DNA of 64,000 nucleotides, from the NCBI GenBank assembly GCA_002355495.1, contig AP017424.1:310001-374000 (forward strand), written 5' to 3'. The notes below the pieces were generated by a model. It saw only the letters and a list, made by a program, of their open reading frames with translations. It was not told where the DNA came from and searched no databases. Below, in pieces: positions 16,932 to 28,869 of this stretch. Position 1 is the stretch's first letter. Every line of letters begins with the position of its first letter. Made by a program: the position numbers and the translations under genes. The stretch is from Streptomyces laurentii (GTDB taxonomy: Bacteria > Actinomycetota > Actinomycetes > Streptomycetales > Streptomycetaceae).

Positions 16932-17582
16932 ATGGCGAACAGCTCAAGCACCCGCGGCACCTCACTCGACCCCCGCGCCCGGCGGACCAGGGCGCTGCTG
17001 CGGGCCGCAGTCCTGGACCTCTCGACGGAGAAGGACCTGGACAGCATCACCATGAGCGACATCGCCCAGCGTGCCGAGGTGAACCGGGCCACGGTCTACC
17101 TGCACTACAAGGACCGTGAGGACCTGCTGCTCGACGCCACCGAATCGACGATGGAGGGAGTGGTCGAGGCGGCCCGCGCCTGCCGGTTGTCCGTGGACAC
17201 GCACGCCCTGCCCGACGCCACTCCGACGCATCTGATCAGCCTGTTCGCCCAGGTCGACCAGCACCGCGCCGTCTACCGCCAAATGCTCGGCGAGGACGGC
17301 AGCGCACGCTGCGCCACCCGCCTCGAACACCTCCTGGCGCAGGCGTGGTTCGAGCAACTGACGGCCGAGCCCCCAGGCTCGCCCCACGAGACGGCGCTCC
17401 AGGTGCGCGCACACTTCCTCAGCGGGGCCGTGCTGGCGGTCATCGGCCGCTGGACCCGTGGCGACTTCGACGGCGAGGGCGAGGACGGCGGCGGCGGCGG
17501 CGGCGGGAACGGGAACGGGAACGGCATGAGTGTGGCCGAGGTCGCCGACCTCACGTGGGCACTGATCCGGGGCCAGAAGTAG
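16932..17582 (+). CDS. TetR-family regulator
   Basis: This is a 216-residue repressor-type protein. The N-terminal HTH (about residues 15-65) reads RRTRALLRAAVLDL, ITMSDIAQRAEVNRATVYLH and YKDREDLLLDA. The ligand domain contains an unusual low-complexity insert of seven Gly followed by alternating Asn/Gly (DNA 17490-17525, a run of GGC and GGGAAC units), probably a slippage expansion. The ATG at 16932 is preferred; an ATG at 16896 is in frame. A TTTCC...GGAAA inverted repeat lies near 16900-16924 and could be an autoregulatory site. Its target may be the adjacent DsbA-TPR gene. Confidence 0.87.
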   Translation: MANSSSTRGTSLDPRARRTRALLRAAVLDLSTEKDLDSITMSDIAQRAEVNRATVYLHYKDREDLLLDATESTMEGVVEAARACRLSVDTHALPDATPTHLISLFAQVDQHRAVYRQMLGEDGSARCATRLEHLLAQAWFEQLTAEPPGSPHETALQVRAHFLSGAVLAVIGRWTRGDFDGEGEDGGGGGGGNGNGNGMSVAEVADLTWALIRGQK

Positions 17583-17652
17583 CCAGGTGCGGCAAGCAGC
17601 CGTCACGATCGGAATCGTGCCGGCCCGCTGACAGAGGCGCCGGAGACGGGCA

Positions 17653-18027
17653 TCAAGGCTGCTCCAGCAGCTCCGCGCTGATCCGGTCCCAGCTCGGCTG
17701 CGGGCCGTCGACCGGACGTACGACCGTGAGCAGGCGGCCGTCGAGGAACGTGTCGAGCCGGTCTCCCGTCAGGGTGGCCGGCCGCTCGCGCTGGGCACGG
17801 CGGTCCAGCTCCACACGCTCGCCCAGGACTCCGAGCAATACCTCGTGCCGCGTCTCGCCGAGGACGTCACCTCGGATCCACCTCCCCCGGACGGGTACGC
17901 CGGCAAGCGTGCCGAGCTGGGTCTCCTCGCGGCTGAAGGCCCGGTTCATCGCCTCCTCGGCCGCCGGGCCCACCGGTCGGATCGCCGCCCTGGTGGCAGC
18001 CTGACCGCTGACTCCAGGAAGCGTCAT
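17653..18027 (-). CDS. Hypothetical protein, second gene of a coupled pair
   Basis: This is a 124-residue protein I do not recognise. It begins MTLPGVSGQAATRAAIRPVG, has no membrane segments, and ends DRISAELLEQP. The middle (LAGVPVRGRWIRGDVLGETRH and RLDTFLDGRLLTVVRPVDG) looks like a beta-rich fold. Its ATG overlaps the stop of the upstream gene (ATGA at 18024-18027), which supports both reading frames as real. Function unknown. Confidence 0.55.
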   Translation of the reverse strand: MTLPGVSGQAATRAAIRPVGPAAEEAMNRAFSREETQLGTLAGVPVRGRWIRGDVLGETRHEVLLGVLGERVELDRRAQRERPATLTGDRLDTFLDGRLLTVVRPVDGPQPSWDRISAELLEQP

Positions 18028-18308
18028 GCGGAGCAGTCGACTCCGAGCGGGCCCTTGCCCTGGTCGCCGAGAATGTAGCTGAGCAGCAGGCGGATCTCGT
18101 GATCGCGCACACGCTGATCGATGGTCTTGCGCAGGTCGCAGGCGAGGGCGGGCCACGTCGCCAGTGAATCAGTCAGGTTCTCCACGATGCCGGACCAGTC
18201 GGCCCGGCGGCACGAAGGAGGCCGTCGCGTTGCAGGACATGGGGTTCGACTGCCATGCGAGGCAGCGTAGAGGCGCATCGGCCCGCCGGATGAACCGAGT
18301 ACTCCCAT
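18024..18308 (-). CDS. Hypothetical small protein, first gene of a coupled pair
   Basis: This open frame ends in a convincing helical segment (VENLTDSLATWPALACDL, then KTIDQRVRDHEIRLLLSYIL). The first 40 residues are Arg/Pro/Ser-rich and not protein-like, so the true start may be the GTG at 18185 or an unlisted alternative. The stop overlaps the next gene's start. It could be a regulatory or toxin-antitoxin-like pair, but nothing in the sequence proves this. Confidence 0.4.
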   Translation of the reverse strand: MGVLGSSGGPMRLYAASHGSRTPCPATRRPPSCRRADWSGIVENLTDSLATWPALACDLRKTIDQRVRDHEIRLLLSYILGDQGKGPLGVDCSA

Positions 18309-18776
18309 CCCGGGCCGCTCTCACCCGCAAACGGACCGATGGCCGTTGTCACCAGCGGGTTTGCGCTGCTTCTGTGAGTGCGCGGCTGGTGCCCTTGCCT
18401 CGATGGCCGTCATTCGCGTTTGCCCCTGTGGCAGGGCCCAGTGGGCGAGGGCTCCGCGGATGCGCCGGAGGCCCCGGGAGTTCGAGGCGAAGCCCTGCCG
18501 GAAGCCGCGCATCCCGATACCTTCCACATCAGTGCGTGTACACAGTCGGGCGTCGATAATTCCACCACGATGCGCATGCGCGAAGAGCACTCTTACGACG
18601 TAAACCTGTCACTGCGTCAGTTAAGTCAGCATTGCGGTCAGCGTCAGTACCGCACAGAACCGCCCTGCAGCGCCATGAACTGCCATGAACCGCCAAGATC
18701 AAAAATCAGCACACCTGCCATGCCCTGCCAAAACCCAGCACAGCACCTTGCTTGCTCAGTTCACCAGGAGGTATCC
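18309..18776. promoter_or_regulatory. Upstream region of dhaKLM with a tandem 10-mer
   Basis: About 470 bases with no supported gene. From about 18560 to 18770 the G+C content drops well below the surroundings, as expected for a promoter region. Two adjacent copies of GCCATGAAC occur at 18672-18680 and 18682-18690 and could bind an activator or repressor of the dihydroxyacetone operon. A good ribosome site (CCAGGAGG) precedes dhaK. Confidence 0.45.
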
Positions 18777-19769
18777 ATGAGGATGTTGATCAATGTGCCG
18801 GAGACCGTGGTCGCGGACGCGCTGCGCGGGATGGCCGCCGCGCATCCCGAGCTGACCGTGGACGTGGAGAACCGGGTCGTGCTGCGGCGCGACGCCCCGG
18901 TGGCCGGGCAGGTGGCGCTGGTGTCCGGCGGCGGGTCGGGGCACGAGCCGCTGCACGCCGGTTTCGTGGGTCCGGGGATGCTCGCGGGCGCGTGCCCCGG
19001 GGAAATTTTCACGAGCCCGGTACCGGACCAGATGGTGCGGGCGGCGGCCGCCGTCGACAGCGGCGCCGGAGTGCTGTTCGTGGTGAAGAACTACACCGGT
19101 GACGTGCTCAACTTCGAGATGGCCGCGGAGCTGGCGGAGGACGAGGGCATCCAGATCGCCAAGGTCCTCGTCGACGACGACGTCGCCGTGACCGACAGCC
19201 TGTTCACGGCCGGACGCCGGGGCACCGGTGCCACGCTGTTCGTGGAGAAGATCGCGGGCGCGGCCGCCGAGGAGGGCGCGCCGCTGGAACGCGTGGAGTC
19301 GATCGCCCGCCGGGTCAACGAGCGTTCCCGGAGCTTCGGGGTGGCGCTGAGCGCGGTCACGACCCCGGCGAAGGGCTCGCCGACCTTCGATCTCCCGGAG
19401 GGCGAACTGGAGTTGGGCATCGGCATCCACGGGGAGCCGGGCCGGGAGCGGCGGCCGATGATGACCTCGCGGGAGATCGCGGACTTCGCCGTCGACGCGG
19501 TCCTGGACGATCTGCGCCCACGCGGACCGGTGCTCGCTCTGGTGAACGGGATGGGGGCGACGCCGCTCCTGGAGCTGTACGGGTTCAACGCGGAGGTCCA
19601 GCGGGTGCTGGGCGAGCGCCGGGTGCCGGTCGCGCGCACCCTGGTCGGCAACTACGTGACCTCGCTGGACATGGCGGGCTGCTCGGTGACGCTGTGCGAG
19701 GCGGACGAGGAGACGCTGCGACTGTGGGACGCGCCGGTGAGCACGCCCGCGCTGCGGTGGGGCCGGTGA
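18777..19769 (+). CDS. dhaK: Dihydroxyacetone kinase, DhaK subunit
   Basis: This is the 330-residue substrate-binding subunit of the PTS-dependent dihydroxyacetone kinase. His218, in LGIGIHGEPG, is at exactly the position of the E. coli DhaK His218 that binds dihydroxyacetone covalently; GGGSGHEPLH (His56) completes the site. Phosphate comes from DhaL-ADP, which is recharged by DhaM from the PTS. The ATG at 18777 has AGGAGG at seven bases. It is the first gene of dhaKLM and probably funnels dihydroxyacetone from glycerol oxidation or formaldehyde-type metabolism into glycolysis. Confidence 0.95.
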   Translation: MRMLINVPETVVADALRGMAAAHPELTVDVENRVVLRRDAPVAGQVALVSGGGSGHEPLHAGFVGPGMLAGACPGEIFTSPVPDQMVRAAAAVDSGAGVLFVVKNYTGDVLNFEMAAELAEDEGIQIAKVLVDDDVAVTDSLFTAGRRGTGATLFVEKIAGAAAEEGAPLERVESIARRVNERSRSFGVALSAVTTPAKGSPTFDLPEGELELGIGIHGEPGRERRPMMTSREIADFAVDAVLDDLRPRGPVLALVNGMGATPLLELYGFNAEVQRVLGERRVPVARTLVGNYVTSLDMAGCSVTLCEADEETLRLWDAPVSTPALRWGR

Positions 19770-19897
19770 GCGGCGCCGCGCCGGAGCACGCCGGCGACGA
19801 GACGTACGGCAGCGACAGCGCCAGCGCCAGGGACAAGGACAGGGAAAGCGACAAGCCGCGCACGACAGGCAGGGCGACGGTGGAGAGGTCGGCGGAT

Positions 19898-20505
19898 ATG
19901 GCCGGGGAGACGGAGTACGACGCGGAGTTCTTCCGCGCCTGGATGACTGCGGCGGCGAGCGCCGTGGACCGGGAGGCGGACCGGCTGACCGAACTGGACT
20001 CGGCGATCGGCGACGCGGATCACGGTGCCAATCTCAAGCGGGGATTCGCGGCGGTGGCCGCGACCCTGGAGAAGGAGCCGCCGGCCACGCCGGGCGCGGT
20101 GCTCGCCACCGCCGGACGGCAGCTGATCTCGACGGTGGGCGGCGCGTCCGGCCCGCTGTACGGGACGCTGCTGCGCCGGGCCGGCAAGACGCTGGGCGAC
20201 GCCCCGGTGGTGTCGCGGGCCGCGCTCGCCGAGGCGCTGGCGGCCGGAGTGGCCGCGGTGGCGCAGCTCGGCGGGGCGCAGGTGGGCGACAAGACGATGC
20301 TGGACGCGCTGACACCGGCGGCCGAGGCACTGGGGACGTCGTTCGCGGCGGCCCGGGAGGCGGCGGAGGCGGGCGCGCTGGCGACCGTCCCCCTGCTGGC
20401 GCGCAAGGGCCGGGCCAGTTATCTGGGTGAGCGGTCGCGCGGGCATCAGGATCCGGGGGCGACCTCGTCGGCGTTGCTGATCGCCACCCTCGCGGAGGTG
20501 GCGGC

Positions 20506-20509
<4 letters not shown>
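19898..20509 (+). CDS. dhaL: Dihydroxyacetone kinase, ADP-binding DhaL subunit
   Basis: This 203-residue subunit holds ADP permanently and shuttles phosphate from DhaM to dihydroxyacetone on DhaK. Signatures are DSAIGDADHGANLKRGF with the Mg-binding Asp residues, STVGGASGPLYGTLL and the C-terminal GERSRGHQDPGATS. The ATG at 19898 follows GGAGAGG; the same frame is open back into dhaK, but that part is not protein-like. Its stop overlaps dhaM by four bases. Confidence 0.94.
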
Positions 20510-23164
<2,655 letters not shown>

Positions 23165-23197
23165 CCGGCTCGCGCGAGCCACCCGCGAGCCGTACAC

Positions 23198-23226
23198 GGG
23201 CCGCGCGCACCGCATGCGCGCGGCCC
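23198..23226 (+). terminator. Hairpin terminator after fadH
   Basis: An 11-bp stem (GGGCCGCGCGC with GCGCGCGGCCC) and a seven-base loop lie 33 bases after the fadH stop. It would also separate fadH from the padR gene, which starts 34 bases later. Confidence 0.55.
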
Positions 23227-23259
23227 TGCGCCACGACCGGTCGAACCTAGGATGCGTCC

Positions 23260-23841
23260 ATGTCCCTCCCGTACGCGATCCTCACGGCCCTGCTCGAGAA
23301 GCCGTCCTCCGGCCTCGAACTGACCCGCCGTTTCGACCGGTCGATCGGCTACTTCTGGTCGGCCACGCACCAGCAGATCTATCGCGAACTCGGGAAGCTG
23401 GAACAGGCGGGGTACATCCGTGCCCTGCCCGCTCCCGTCCCCGCGCGCGGGCAGAAGAAGGAGTACGAGGTGCTGCCCGCCGGCCGGGCCGAGCTGGCCG
23501 CCTGGGTGGACGTCCCCGAGGATCCGAAACCGATGCGCTCGGCGCTGATCCTGCGGATGCGGGCGGCCGCGGTGGTCGGCGGCCATGGCCTGCGGGAAGA
23601 GCTGGAACGCCATCTCGCCCTGCATCAGCGGCAGTTGGCGGAATACCTGGACATCGAGGTACGGGACTTCCCGCCCGCGCGCCGGACCAGCGAGCCGGAC
23701 CGGCTGCGCCATCTCGTCCTGCGGGGCGGCATCGACCTGGAGCGGTTCTGGGTGCACTGGCTCACGGACGCCCTGTCGGAACTCGGCGGCGACCGGATCG
23801 GTGGGACGCCGCAACCGACGGACGTCGGCCACGAGGCCTGA
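23260..23841 (+). CDS. PadR-family regulator
   Basis: This 193-residue regulator has the N-terminal winged helix of PadR (MSLPYAILTALLEKPSSGLE, SATHQQIYRELGKLEQAGYI) and a C-terminal helical Vir-type dimerisation domain (RSALILRMRAAAV, LRHLVLRGGIDLERFWVHWL). Such proteins usually repress nearby genes and respond to phenolic or fatty compounds. Its position after fadH, and the palindrome before fadH, make that gene the likely target. Confidence 0.9.
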   Translation: MSLPYAILTALLEKPSSGLELTRRFDRSIGYFWSATHQQIYRELGKLEQAGYIRALPAPVPARGQKKEYEVLPAGRAELAAWVDVPEDPKPMRSALILRMRAAAVVGGHGLREELERHLALHQRQLAEYLDIEVRDFPPARRTSEPDRLRHLVLRGGIDLERFWVHWLTDALSELGGDRIGGTPQPTDVGHEA

Positions 23842-23935
23842 ACCCGACCCTCGTCGCGCACCGCCGTGGATACTGGTCACCAACCGAGACCGGACGGATC
23901 CACGGGGCGTGGATCCACCACGCGAAAGGGCGAGG

Positions 23936-25372
23936 ATGGTCGACGAGTTGAGGCCCCGCAGGACACGTCACGCGGTGGTCGTCGGGGGAAGTCTCGCGGG
24001 TCTGCTGGCAGCCCGGGTGCTGAGCGAACACGCCGAGAGAGTCACGGTCGTCGAGCGCGACCGATTTCCGGAAGGGCCGGACCCACGGCCCGGTGTCCCG
24101 CAGGGACGCCATCTCCACGTACTGATCGAAGGCGGCCAGCGGGCACTCGACCGGCTGCTGCCCGGCTTCGTGGACGAACTGCGCGCGCTCGGCGCGCCCC
24201 GGGTCGGGATGCCCGAGGACATGGTGCAGTGGCAGAACGGGCAGTGGTTCCCGCGCACCGACCCGATGGTGCACTTCTACTCCGGACCGCGCTCGCAGAT
24301 CGACTGGCTGGCGCGCAAACGGGTGTTCGCCGACCCGCGGATCGAACGGATCGAGGGCACCGAGGTCACCGGGCTCATCGGTGATTCCACCCGGGTACGG
24401 GGGGTGCTGCTGCGCGAGCGGGGAGCGGGCGGGGGCGGGGGCACCGGTGAAAGTACGGGTGAGGGCGGGAGGTCCGGCCGGGAGCCGCGCCGCCTGGAGG
24501 CCGATCTGGTGGTGGACGCCTCCGGCCGCTCGTCGAAGGCGGCGGACTGGCTGGCGGGCATCGGCGCCGAGGCGCCGCACGAGGAGACGCTGGACACCGG
24601 CCTGGGCTACGCCACCCGGGTGTTCCGCTCCCCCGTCGGCGATTCCACCACGGACGCCCTCGGCATCTACGTCGTCCCCGGCCCCACGCAGACGTACGCG
24701 GGCGTCGTGCTGCCCCTCGGCGACGGCCGCCATCTGGTCACCCTCTCCGGAGTCCGCGGCGACATGCCGTCCACGGACGAGGAGGCGTTCGAGACGTACG
24801 CGCGCAAACTGCCGCACCCGGTGGTGGCCGACTGGATCTCCCGGGCCGAGCCGCTGTCGCCGGTCCACGGTTTCCGCCAGACCGCCAACATCCGCCGCCG
24901 CTACGACCGTCCCGGCCGCCGCCCGGCCGGCTTCCTCGCCACCGGCGACGCGCTGACCTGCTTCAACCCGATCTACGGGCAGGGCATGGCGGTCGCAGCG
25001 CTCAGCGCGCTGGCGCTGCGCGACGCGCTCGGCGACCGGAAGCGGGTGCCGACCACCGAGCGGGTGCAGAAGGCGCTGTTCGAGGCGTCGCGGCAGGCGT
25101 GGGACATCTCGGCGGGCGCCGACCGGAAGATGCCGGGCGCGACCGGGAACGCGGTGCGCGGCAAGCCGCTGGACAAGGCGACCGGCTGGTACATGCGCCG
25201 GGTGCAGGATCTGACGCCGACCCACCCGGCGGTCGGGGCGGCCTTCCGCGCGGCGGTGGCCTTGACCGGTCCGCTGAGCGGACTGTTCGCGCCGTCCGTG
25301 GCGCGCGCGGTGCTGTTCGCTCCGGTCCCGGAGAGGCTCACGGCGCCGCCGATGCACCGCTCGGAGCACTGA
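23936..25372 (+). CDS. FAD-dependent oxidoreductase (hydroxylase-like)
   Basis: This 478-residue flavoprotein has the Rossmann motif AVVVGGSLAGLLAARVL at the start and the second FAD motif GFLATGDALTCFNPIYGQGM near residue 345. It is related to group A flavin monooxygenases and halogenase-like proteins, but I see no halogenase Trp motif. A Gly-rich low-complexity insert (five Gly, then Thr/Gly/Glu) occurs near residue 165. The ATG at 23936 has AAAGGGCGAGG upstream. Substrate unknown; no pathway genes are adjacent. Confidence 0.82.
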   Translation: MVDELRPRRTRHAVVVGGSLAGLLAARVLSEHAERVTVVERDRFPEGPDPRPGVPQGRHLHVLIEGGQRALDRLLPGFVDELRALGAPRVGMPEDMVQWQNGQWFPRTDPMVHFYSGPRSQIDWLARKRVFADPRIERIEGTEVTGLIGDSTRVRGVLLRERGAGGGGGTGESTGEGGRSGREPRRLEADLVVDASGRSSKAADWLAGIGAEAPHEETLDTGLGYATRVFRSPVGDSTTDALGIYVVPGPTQTYAGVVLPLGDGRHLVTLSGVRGDMPSTDEEAFETYARKLPHPVVADWISRAEPLSPVHGFRQTANIRRRYDRPGRRPAGFLATGDALTCFNPIYGQGMAVAALSALALRDALGDRKRVPTTERVQKALFEASRQAWDISAGADRKMPGATGNAVRGKPLDKATGWYMRRVQDLTPTHPAVGAAFRAAVALTGPLSGLFAPSVARAVLFAPVPERLTAPPMHRSEH

Positions 25373-25398
25373 CACCCGTCCGATTCGCGAGGTAGAGG

Positions 25399-25430
25399 AA
25401 GGCGGGAACGGCCCTGGCCGTTCCCGCCTT
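25399..25430 (+). terminator. Intrinsic terminator after the FAD oxidoreductase
   Basis: A 14-bp perfect stem with a CCTG loop (AAGGCGGGAACGGC and its complement), ending in TTTC, lies 27 bases after the stop codon. Confidence 0.75.
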
Positions 25431-25661
25431 TCGGCATGAGGGGCGGTGGGCCGGCGGCCGGGGCGTGGCCTCGCGACCGGGCTGTCCGGTCTGTCTGGGC
25501 AGCGTGGGCTGCCCGATGGGGCAAGACAGCCGGAACCAGGTTCGGGCTCGGCGCCCCTCGGGTCGGGGTGGTCGCGTGGGCAGGCTGGGCATGCGATCAC
25601 GATCGGCAGACGCCGTTGCCCGTGTTCGGTTGTGGTGCGGTGTCGTTCCGGGAGGCGACGG

Positions 25662-26963
25662 ATGAAGGAGTCCCCGGAGAAGGCGACGGACCGTTCCGAC
25701 GGCGTCGTACCTGTCCGGGGCCGGGCTGATCGGATCTCCCCCCACAGTGTGCAACGTTTGCAGGGGGCGGTGGGTAACGCGGCGGTGGCCCGTCTGGTGG
25801 CCCAGCGCTACACGGCTCCGGTGAAACCTTCCGCCGCCCAGGCTCCGGGTTTTCGTCGGGTGAAGGCGGATGTGGCGGCGAAGAAGACCCGCCTGTCCGT
25901 GCACGCCCCCGCGGCGGCGGAGTCGAAGTCGGCGCAGGACGCGGCGGTGGCGCCCCCGGATGACAAGGAGGCGCAGGGGAAGGCCGCGAACGCGGAGAAG
26001 ATGAACGCGGCGAGGCCGGGGGAGTTCGACAAGGCGGCGTTCATCGCGGCGGTGGACAAGGCGATCGAGGCGCAGGCGCCGAAGAACCTGGACGAGGCGG
26101 ACAAGTTCTCGAAGTCGGGGAAGGCCGACAAGGTCAAGGCGGAGGTCGACGGGAAGGTCTCGGACGGGAAGGACTCGTCGGCCAAGGACATCGATGCGGC
26201 GACGAAGGCGGCGCCGGACACGTCGGCGGCGAAGGACAAGCCGGTCACCCCGATGACCCCGGATTCCCCGCCCGGAAACCCCGGCGCACCCTCCGCCGCG
26301 GATGCGGTCCCGGACAAGCAGCCGGCGGCGGTGACGGACTTCTCTCAGGGGCCGGCGGCCAATGACAAGGCGTTGGCGGACGCGGAGGTCACCGAGGAGC
26401 AGCTGGCGAAGGGCAACGAGCCGGAGTTCGACCAGGCGCTGAAGTCGAAGAAGACCGCGGAGACGGATGCGGCGAAGGCCCCTGCCAAGGGGCGTGCGGC
26501 GGAGAGTCAGCAGCTGGCGACGGCGAAGGCGGGCGCTGCCGCGTCCGGTGCGCAGGCGATGAACGCGCTGACCGCCACCCGGGCCTCTGCGGGGAAGTCC
26601 GTGGACGGCGGCAAGGGCGAGACCAAGAGCAAGGACGAGAAGAAGCGGGCCGAGGTCACCGCGAAGCTGCAGAAGGTCTTCGACGGGACGAAGAAGGACG
26701 TCGAAGACATCCTGTCCGGTTTGGACAAGAAGGTCGACGACGCGTTCACGGCGGGGGAGAAGGGCGCGCGGGACGCGTTCATGGCGGACCAGGCGGCCCG
26801 CCATGAAGAAGTACAAGGACAAACGGTATTCGGGGTTCTGGGGCAAGGGCCGGTGGGTGAAGGACAAGTTCGCCGGCCTGCCCGAGGAGGCGAACCGGCT
26901 CTACCAGGAGTCACGCAAGCTCTACGTCGCCCGCATGCGGACCGTGATCTCCTCCGTCGCTGA
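25662..26963 (+). CDS. N-terminal part of a large eCIS-type toxin (frame-broken)
   Basis: This is the leader half of a giant toxin-like protein. The first 50 residues hold SPHSVQRLQGAVGNAAVARL, a QRxxGNAAV-type leader common in Streptomyces proteins associated with extracellular contractile injection systems and DUF4157 proteins. The rest is Ala/Lys/Asp-rich and helical, with a coiled-coil-like end (KLQKVFDGTKKDVEDILSGL). The coding sense is lost at 26801-26802: after AFMADQAAR the family-like text (MKKYKDKRYSGFWG) continues in another frame, and removing one C there restores a single protein of about 1,060 residues. The ATG at 25662 has GGGAGG upstream. Residues past 26802 in this frame are not authentic. 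Confidence 0.7.
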   Translation: MKESPEKATDRSDGVVPVRGRADRISPHSVQRLQGAVGNAAVARLVAQRYTAPVKPSAAQAPGFRRVKADVAAKKTRLSVHAPAAAESKSAQDAAVAPPDDKEAQGKAANAEKMNAARPGEFDKAAFIAAVDKAIEAQAPKNLDEADKFSKSGKADKVKAEVDGKVSDGKDSSAKDIDAATKAAPDTSAAKDKPVTPMTPDSPPGNPGAPSAADAVPDKQPAAVTDFSQGPAANDKALADAEVTEEQLAKGNEPEFDQALKSKKTAETDAAKAPAKGRAAESQQLATAKAGAAASGAQAMNALTATRASAGKSVDGGKGETKSKDEKKRAEVTAKLQKVFDGTKKDVEDILSGLDKKVDDAFTAGEKGARDAFMADQAARHEEVQGQTVFGVLGQGPVGEGQVRRPARGGEPALPGVTQALRRPHADRDLLRR

Positions 26964-28839
26964 CCTGATCGGTACCGAGCTGGGCAAGGCCAAGGCCCGG
27001 ATCGCGAAGGGCCGCACGGAGCTGAAGGCGGAGGCCGACAAACTCCCCGCCGATCTGAAGGAGTTCGGGCAGGAGGCGGCGAAGGACTTCGCGGGGAAGT
27101 TCGAGGACCTCGAAGCGTCCGTGAACGAGAAGTCCGAGCAGCTCGTTCAGGACCTGGCCAACAAGTACACGGCCGCGTTGAAGAAGATCGACGAGGAGAT
27201 CACCAAGCTCCAGGAAGCCAACAAGGGGCTGATCGACAAGGCGAAGGACGCGATCGTCGGCGTCATCAAGACGATCAACGAGCTGAAGAACCTCCTGCTC
27301 GGCATCCTGGCGAAGGCCGCCTCGGCGATCATGAAGATCATCAAGGACCCCATCGGGTTCCTCGGCAACCTCGTCAAAGCCGTCGGCGCCGGCCTCCACC
27401 TCTTCGTCACGAACATCGCCGACCACCTCAAGACCGGCCTGGTCTCTTGGCTCCTGGGCACGGCGGTCAAGGCGGGCCTGGACCTGCCGCAGAAGTTCGA
27501 CCTCAAGGGCATCATCCAGCTCATCGCCTCCCTCCTCGGCCTGACCTGGGACAACATCCGCGCCCGCATCACCCGCAAGGGCGTCCCCGACGAGGCCCTC
27601 GCCACCGTCGAAACCAGCGTCCCGGTCGCGAAGAAACTCGCCACCGAAGGCCCCGCCGGCGCCTTCGAGGAAATCAAAGCCGAGACCGGCGACCTCAAAT
27701 CCACGATCCTGTCGAAACTATCCGAGCACCTGATCCCCACCGTCATCATCGCGGGCATCACCTGGATCCTGTCCCTGCTCAACCCCGCCTCCGCCTTCGT
27801 CCGCGCGGTCAAAGGCATCATCGACATCGTCACGTTCATCGTGAACCAAGGCGCCCAGATCGTCGAATTCGTGGGCGCCGTCCTCGACGCCGTCATCCAG
27901 ATCGCGAACGGCGGCCAAGCCGGCGTCCCGAAGATGGTCGAAACCGCCCTCGCCACCAGCATCCCCCTCCTCATCGGCTTCCTCGCCTCCCTCCTCGGCA
28001 TCGGCAACCTCGCCAACAAAGTCAAATCCGTCTTCCACTCCGTCTCCCGTCCCGTCAACCGCGCCATCGACAAACTCGTCGACCTCATCGCCAAAAAAGG
28101 CAAAGCCCTCTGGAAGAAACTCAAGAACAGGGGCGACGGGAAGGGGAAGACCGGGGACGGGAAACCTTCGTTCGAGGAGAAGAAGGCTCGCCTGGACAAA
28201 GCCGTCGGAAAGGCCGTCACGCGTGTAAACGGCCTACCCGGAGATCACGCAGAGGAAGGGGACATCAACCCGATCCTCGATTCCGTTCGCACCGAGTACG
28301 GTCTCACGCGTCTCTACGCGACACGCGACAAGATTTACTGGTTCATCGTTGGTGAAATAAATCCGAAAAAGAAGGATCGCTCCAACAAGAAGTCGAAGAA
28401 GAACAAGAACTCCGACGAGCTCACGGCGCTGGCGGAGAGCAACAAGGGTAAATGTAAAGCCGTAGCGATCCTCCGCACAAAGGACGGCGGATACTTTGAA
28501 GGAACGAGCATGCAACAGCGCCCGGCATCCTCCCTCAACCCTGATGCACTCAAGGAAATCAGACGCTTGCGACCGAACCACCACCTCGGCTGCGCCGAGA
28601 TAGAGTGCATCAGCGCGGCCTACAACGACCGGGACGCCAAGGCCAAGGAGAAAGCCGAGCGCAACAGGCGTAACAGGGTGTACGAGGACGCCGAAGGAGC
28701 CGAGAACGCGAATCCGGCGAGGGGCGGCAGCATGGAAGCGGCGCACGCGGAGACCGATAACTGCGGGGACCCGTACCCGCCTTGCGCTTTCTGCGCACCC
28801 CTGTTGTCCGACATGGGAATAGTGATCCAAAATCGCTGA
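26803..28839 (+). CDS. Toxin body with C-terminal deaminase-like domain
   Basis: This 678-residue frame continues the toxin. Residues 1-150 are helical (RMRTVISSVADLIGTEL, then repeated Lys/Glu heptads). Residues 150-440 contain several hydrophobic helices (IPTVIIAGITWILSLL, IPLLIGFLASLLGIGNL) that may be a delivery or pore-like module. The last 180 residues have a deaminase pattern: GCAEIE (Cys597, Glu599) and PPCAFC (Cys661, Cys664), matching the CAE plus PCxxC zinc site of YwqJ/SCP1.201-type toxin deaminases. G+C drops strongly from about 28140. It probably deaminates nucleic acid bases or nucleotides in a target cell; the substrate is unknown. The ATG at 26803 is an artefact of the frame break or a reinitiation site. 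Confidence 0.72.
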   Translation: MKKYKDKRYSGFWGKGRWVKDKFAGLPEEANRLYQESRKLYVARMRTVISSVADLIGTELGKAKARIAKGRTELKAEADKLPADLKEFGQEAAKDFAGKFEDLEASVNEKSEQLVQDLANKYTAALKKIDEEITKLQEANKGLIDKAKDAIVGVIKTINELKNLLLGILAKAASAIMKIIKDPIGFLGNLVKAVGAGLHLFVTNIADHLKTGLVSWLLGTAVKAGLDLPQKFDLKGIIQLIASLLGLTWDNIRARITRKGVPDEALATVETSVPVAKKLATEGPAGAFEEIKAETGDLKSTILSKLSEHLIPTVIIAGITWILSLLNPASAFVRAVKGIIDIVTFIVNQGAQIVEFVGAVLDAVIQIANGGQAGVPKMVETALATSIPLLIGFLASLLGIGNLANKVKSVFHSVSRPVNRAIDKLVDLIAKKGKALWKKLKNRGDGKGKTGDGKPSFEEKKARLDKAVGKAVTRVNGLPGDHAEEGDINPILDSVRTEYGLTRLYATRDKIYWFIVGEINPKKKDRSNKKSKKNKNSDELTALAESNKGKCKAVAILRTKDGGYFEGTSMQQRPASSLNPDALKEIRRLRPNHHLGCAEIECISAAYNDRDAKAKEKAERNRRNRVYEDAEGAENANPARGGSMEAAHAETDNCGDPYPPCAFCAPLLSDMGIVIQNR

Positions 28840-28869
28840 CCATCGATCGAGTGAAATCAGGAGCGGTGC

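Noticed and set aside
18164..18603. Short plus-strand open frames upstream of dhaK
   Set aside because: No recognisable protein features and the region has a promoter-like composition.
26790..26963. Programmed frameshift in the toxin
   Set aside because: No slippery heptamer or downstream pseudoknot evident; mutation or sequencing error is the simpler reading, though not excluded.
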